Positions 62,751-64,000 of a stretch of DNA of 64,000 bases are shown in pieces. Both the position numbers and the translations under genes were made by a program. Position 1 is the first letter of the stretch, and each line of letters begins with the position of its first letter. Origin of the DNA: Haberlea rhodopensis (Eukaryota > Streptophyta > Magnoliopsida > Lamiales > Gesneriaceae); the NCBI GenBank assembly GCA_907163345.1, contig CAJQUN010000057.1:1488001-1552000 (forward strand), written 5' to 3'. The notes beneath the pieces were generated by a model, which was given only the letters and a program-made list of their open reading frames with translations, did no database searches and was not told where the DNA came from.

Positions 62751-62941
62751 GCGATCGATCGCCACTTTCAGTGAGATCGATCGCCCCTGTCCAGTGGGCA
62801 AAATCGCCTTCTCGCGATCGATCGCCAACCTGCTCGCGATCGATCGCCTAAACCACGCGATCGATCGCCTGCACTGTTCATCGTCACCCAAAAATGAGCT
62901 GCTCGTCGCGATCGATCGCCCCTCCTCGGCGATCGATCGCC
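62751..62941. repeat. GATCGATCG palindrome cluster 9
   Basis: Seven copies, nearly all GCGATCGATCGCC, within 191 bp of the right half of the split family E LTR. Confidence 0.92.
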
Positions 62942-63671
62942 ACCTGCGATTTTCCGAAAAATTCAAGCTTCCATGGTGTTTTTCACACCCAAACTCAAAA
63001 CCAACACCCCATACACCTTCAACACCTCAAATACACCCTTGAAACTCAATAAAAACTCCAACAACAAACGTTAAGATTTTTACCCAAAATCCACAAACCC
63101 CAAATCTAACATTAATACTCAACCAAAATCAACAACACTACTACCAAATCGAAGACAATGACGAGGGGAAGATTAATACCTGATTATCTTCGAGAAAACC
63201 GGCTCCCGAGCCAAGCCACCAACGATTTTCTTCCAAGGGGAGAAGAGGGGAAATGGGGGGAAAGGGTTTGAGCGTGGAGAGAGGGGAGAGAGAGAAGGGT
63301 TCCGTGCCAAATGACGGAATACCGAGTCCACTTGGTATATATAGTACCAAAACTCGAAAATACCAATCCTTCTACAAATACATCATGACTCATTAAAAAT
63401 CATCTGTTTTCGAATTCATCTCTCTAACCTCAATTCCCATTACCAGCCCCAGTATAAAGTACTCCAGCCCCAAATCCCACCAAAGACCAAATTCCAAGGT
63501 TATCACCACGATGAGAATACAATCTCATCCCTTGGATCCAACGACTCCAAAAACAGGATTTAAAATCCCTGGGAGTCCCAATACCGTAATTAATTCATAA
63601 TTGCCACAATTAAAATTCATAAAGGATCATTACCACACCGGGATTAACACCATTAATCCCCATGCATCACA

Positions 63672-63752
63672 ATTGACCCAATAACAATATACACGTCGCA
63701 TGTTCTCTCTAGCATCGCCCTAATAACAATAGACAAGTTGTATGCGCTCTCT
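63672..63752. repeat. CTCTCTAGCATC repeat, right side
   Basis: It reads GACCCAATAACAATATACACG and CGCATGTTCTCTCTAGCATC, then a decayed second unit. It continues the tract at 51560-51643. Confidence 0.7.
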
Positions 63753-64000
63753 ATGGACCTTGTGACCCACTTGCCAAGGACGGCCTCTGGATTTGATGCG
63801 ATCTGGGTTATCGTGGATAGGCTAACGAAGGCAGCTCACTTCATCCTTTGTCATGTGTCTTTCACATACCTAAAGATGACCCAATTATATGTGTGGGATG
63901 TGGTGAGGTTGCATGAGGTTCCAGTCTCGATTGTGTCTGACAGAGACCCAAGGGTTACTCCACATTTCTGGGAAGGTCTTCGGACAGCTTTGGGCACAGA
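63753..64000 (+). pseudogene. Ty3 integrase fragment, runs off the window
   Basis: Open on the + strand from ATG at 63753 to the window end: MDLVTHLPRTASGFDAIWVI, VDRLTKAAHFI, MTQLYVWDVVRLHEVPVSIV, SDRDPRVTPHFWEGLRTALG. It corresponds to the integrase core of elements C and D but is clearly diverged (IVDRLTKAAHF against VVDRLTKVAHF) and is oriented oppositely. It begins mid-protein right after the CTCTAGCATC repeat, so the ATG is an internal Met and upstream pol is missing. Confidence 0.85.

Larger units (their letters stand above)
51644..63671 (-). mobile_element. Solo LTR of family E, split by Ty3 element D
   Basis: The left part (51644-52000) starts TGTAAGGACC and the right part (61548-63671) ends GCATCACA. 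Joined they are about 2.48 kb and align with the LTR at 7907-10341. No primer site or polypurine tract adjoins either end, so it is a solo LTR. The flanking DNA is the CTCTAGCATC repeat on both sides. I did not find a clean 5-bp target duplication. Confidence 0.8.

Overview
This window is nuclear DNA of a flowering plant, most likely a dicot; I could not narrow it further. The evidence is one interrupted host gene with GT-AG introns, surrounded by plant-type LTR retrotransposons, a LINE, and Mutator-like and hAT-like elements. Nothing bacterial or organellar was seen. It contains one host gene and a dense nest of mobile DNA.

Host gene. Twelve exons on the + strand, from 15020 to 46017, encode an AFC1-like LAMMER (CLK-type) dual-specificity protein kinase. 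These kinases phosphorylate SR splicing factors in the nucleus. All splice junctions can be placed and the reading phase holds across every intron. Two things are unusual. Intron 2 is about 27.5 kb because at least five families of mobile elements sit inside it. Exon 10 lacks one G inside the EHLAMMER signature, which shifts the frame and gives a stop at 45554-45556. That is either a real lesion or a homopolymer error in the assembly.

Layout. 1-13906: mosaic of complete, solo and broken LTRs of related Ty3-type families, with minisatellites. 13907-15019: gene upstream region with a small hAT-like element. 15020-15961: exons 1 and 2. 15962-43428: giant intron 2. It holds the 3' end of a Tat-like Ty3 element with an antisense accessory gene (16560-19133). 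Next is a Ty1/copia element (19374-30360) split by a Ty3 chromovirus-like element (22345-29171). A degraded retroelement with a 761-bp tandem duplication follows (30361-33330). Last is a LINE (about 34030-42170) that carries a hAT-like element (35023-40338), which itself carries a Ty1/copia element (35325-39902). 43429-46017: exons 3 to 12. 46018-51643: 3' flank, an inverted repeat, and a copia remnant with a Mutator-like element in its leader (48540-49801). 51644-63671: a solo LTR split by a young, nearly intact Ty3 element (52001-61542). 63753-64000: a Ty3 integrase fragment running off the window.

Most striking pattern. The Ty3 LTRs of several diverged subfamilies share one modular plan. 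In window order it is a CGCT/AGCGG minisatellite, a CGTACGT...ACGTACCT box, a CCCCTKCGTTGT box, an AATAGTCCAATACCAAAAAT-like box, then 4 to 8 copies of a palindrome built on CGATCGATCG. The clusters occur nine times in the window, once in the opposite orientation with the order mirrored. The palindromes would lie in the transcribed LTR or leader. Their function is unknown.
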